Origin: Chloroflexota bacterium
Lineage (GTDB): Bacteria > Chloroflexota > Dehalococcoidia > SHYB01
Length of the DNA stretch: 5,780 bases
Direction: 5' to 3'
NCBI GenBank assembly: GCA_016200725.1
Contig: JACQEE010000116.1
Coordinates: forward strand, 1 to 5,780
Made by a program: the position numbers and the translations under genes. The stretch's first letter is position 1; the number at the start of each line of letters is the position of its first letter. A model generated the notes under the pieces. It was given only the letters and a program-made list of their open reading frames with translations, made no database searches and was not told the DNA's origin. Below, one piece after another: positions 4,666 to 5,780 of this stretch.

Positions 4666-5780
4666 ATGACACAGCAGAAGAAATCGGGCGCACCCGCTAA
4701 GAACAAACTCGCCATCGACACGCCGGAGTTCTGGGATCCCCAAGCCCTCCTCAAGGAAGAGCAGCGCCAATTCGACGTCTGTCACAGTTGCCGCCTCTGT
4801 TGGAACTTCTGCCCGGCCTTCCCCGCGCTCTTCGAAAAGACCGACCCTGTCGACGGCGACACGAAGAAACTCAGCCGCGAAGCCTTCCGCCCCGTCGAGG
4901 ACAGTTGCTACCAGTGCAAACTCTGCTACATCCGCTGCCCCTACACCGAGCCGCACGAATACGACCTCGACGTCCCGCGCCTCCTCCTTCGCGCCCAGGC
5001 CGTCCGTGCCCGGGAAGAGGGCCTCTCCCGCGCCGAGCGCCTCCTCGCCAACACCGATAGCCTCTTCTCTCTCGCCCGCGCCACAGCGCCGCTCTCCAAC
5101 GTGCAGCCGGCGCCCGTGCGATTCGTCATGGAAAAGACGCTCGGCATCGATCGCCGCGCCACGCTGCCCAAGTTCCACCGCCAGACCTTCTTCGAGTGGT
5201 TCCGCTCGACCGGCGAGAAACTCTACCGCGGCCTTCCCCCGGACGCGCCGAAGGTCGTCCTCTTCTACACCTGTTACGTCAACTACAACGACCCCGCCGT
5301 CGGCATCGCCTGCGCCAAGGTGCTTGCCCACAACGGCATCCGCGGCGCCGCGCCCAAGCAGCAGTGCTGCGGCATGCCCTACCTCGATGCCGGCGCCCCC
5401 GACCTCGCCAAGAAGAAACTCTCCGCCAACGTGAAGGTGCTTGCCGAAGCGGTGCGTCAGGGCGGCGACATCGTCACCCCTGGCCCCTCTTGCAGCCTCA
5501 CCCTCACGCAGGAGTACCCGCAACTCGACGCCTCAGCCGACACCAAACTCGTCTCCGAGCACACCTACGACATCTCCGAATACCTCTGGAAACTTAAGGT
5601 CGAAAACCGCCTCAAGCGCGACTTCAAGAAACCGATGGGCAAGGTGGCCTACCATGCCCCCTGCCATCTCCGGCAGCAGTTCGTCGGCAACAAGGGCGGA
5701 AACCTGATGGAACTCATCCCTGATACTGAGGTCGAGCAGATCGAGCGCTGCTCCCACCACGATGGCACCTGGGGCATCAT
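4666..5780 (+). CDS. GlpC/HdrD-like Fe-S protein with CCG-type cysteine domains (3'-truncated by window)
   Basis: The frame from ATG 4666 is open for 371 codons to the window end. Two 4Fe-4S motifs of the CxxCxxCxxxCP type are present: Cys39/42/45/49 and Cys81/84/87/91. A first CCG-type domain follows (Cys203 in FYTCYVNYN, Cys234-Cys235 in QQCCGMP, and Cys276 in PGPSCSLT). A second begins with YHAPCHLR (Cys333) and ERCSHHDGTWG (Cys362). This is the architecture of GlpC and heterodisulfide-reductase subunit D-like electron-transfer proteins. Genes of this kind often lie beside rubrerythrin, sometimes with a DUF3501 gene, so a role in passing electrons in peroxide or oxygen defence is inferred. 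In the second domain the usual CCG is replaced by CSHHDG, as I recall for rubrerythrin-linked members. The start has only a weak AGG (4658-4660, 5 nt spacing), and no promoter is seen after the terminator. The membrane or catalytic partner, if any, is outside the window. Confidence 0.93.
   Translation, partial: MTQQKKSGAPAKNKLAIDTPEFWDPQALLKEEQRQFDVCHSCRLCWNFCPAFPALFEKTDPVDGDTKKLSREAFRPVEDSCYQCKLCYIRCPYTEPHEYDLDVPRLLLRAQAVRAREEGLSRAERLLANTDSLFSLARATAPLSNVQPAPVRFVMEKTLGIDRRATLPKFHRQTFFEWFRSTGEKLYRGLPPDAPKVVLFYTCYVNYNDPAVGIACAKVLAHNGIRGAAPKQQCCGMPYLDAGAPDLAKKKLSANVKVLAEAVRQGGDIVTPGPSCSLTLTQEYPQLDASADTKLVSEHTYDISEYLWKLKVENRLKRDFKKPMGKVAYHAPCHLRQQFVGNKGGNLMELIPDTEVEQIERCSHHDGTWGI

Noticed and set aside
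4516..5523. Long open frame on the - strand (335 codons) opposite the Fe-S gene
   Set aside because: Its translation is low-complexity (Gly, Ala, Glu, Val rich), runs across the terminator and repeat, and conflicts with the well-supported Fe-S protein on the + strand.

Overview
This is a GC-rich stretch of bacterial chromosome. All recognisable genes read on the + strand, and both ends cut through a gene. Codon use (mostly C or G in third position) is similar throughout, and I see no integrase, transposase, tRNA, rRNA or CRISPR. The mix of B12-dependent MetH, a family III CoA-transferase, rubrerythrin-linked Fe-S genes and short palindromic intergenic repeats (a TGTCATTCTGAG-type unit and a CCCCTTCCCT-type unit) would fit an uncultured Chloroflexota/Dehalococcoidia-like bacterium. 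That placement is a low-confidence inference from style, not from a marker gene.

Left part (1-2757). The 3' third of metH (cobalamin-binding and AdoMet activation domains of methionine synthase) is followed by a 122-bp spacer holding a perfect 15-bp palindrome and a GATAAT -10-like box. Next is a complete CaiB/BaiF (family III) CoA-transferase with its catalytic Asp. The two genes share no obvious pathway.

Middle (2819-4209). A small lipoprotein cupredoxin with a complete type 1 copper site (His, Cys-x4-His-x4-Met) is followed by a 134-bp spacer. The spacer carries the best promoter of the window (TTGACA, 17 bp, CATTAT), and its -35 box lies inside an operator-like set of ACAACG half-sites. 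This promoter should drive a two-gene operon: a four-helix membrane protein resembling one half of the PuuD/urate-oxidase N-terminal membrane domain, and a 97-aa orphan protein with one C-terminal membrane helix. Together these look like an envelope redox or metal module of unknown function.

Right part (4210-5780). A good promoter (TTGCTA, 17 bp, GATAAT) is followed directly by the C-terminal part of a rubrerythrin gene. This remnant has lost its start and N-terminal portion and also carries an in-frame TAG where relatives have a Glu codon, so it is a pseudogene. It ends at a strong intrinsic terminator, then a palindromic repeat, then the start of an apparently intact GlpC/HdrD-like Fe-S protein with two 4Fe-4S motifs and CCG-type cysteine domains, cut by the window end. 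Rubrerythrin next to this type of Fe-S protein is a known gene neighbourhood, so the remnant sits in its natural place. The broken rubrerythrin beside its preserved partner is the most unusual thing here. I do not see a clearly new multi-gene system.
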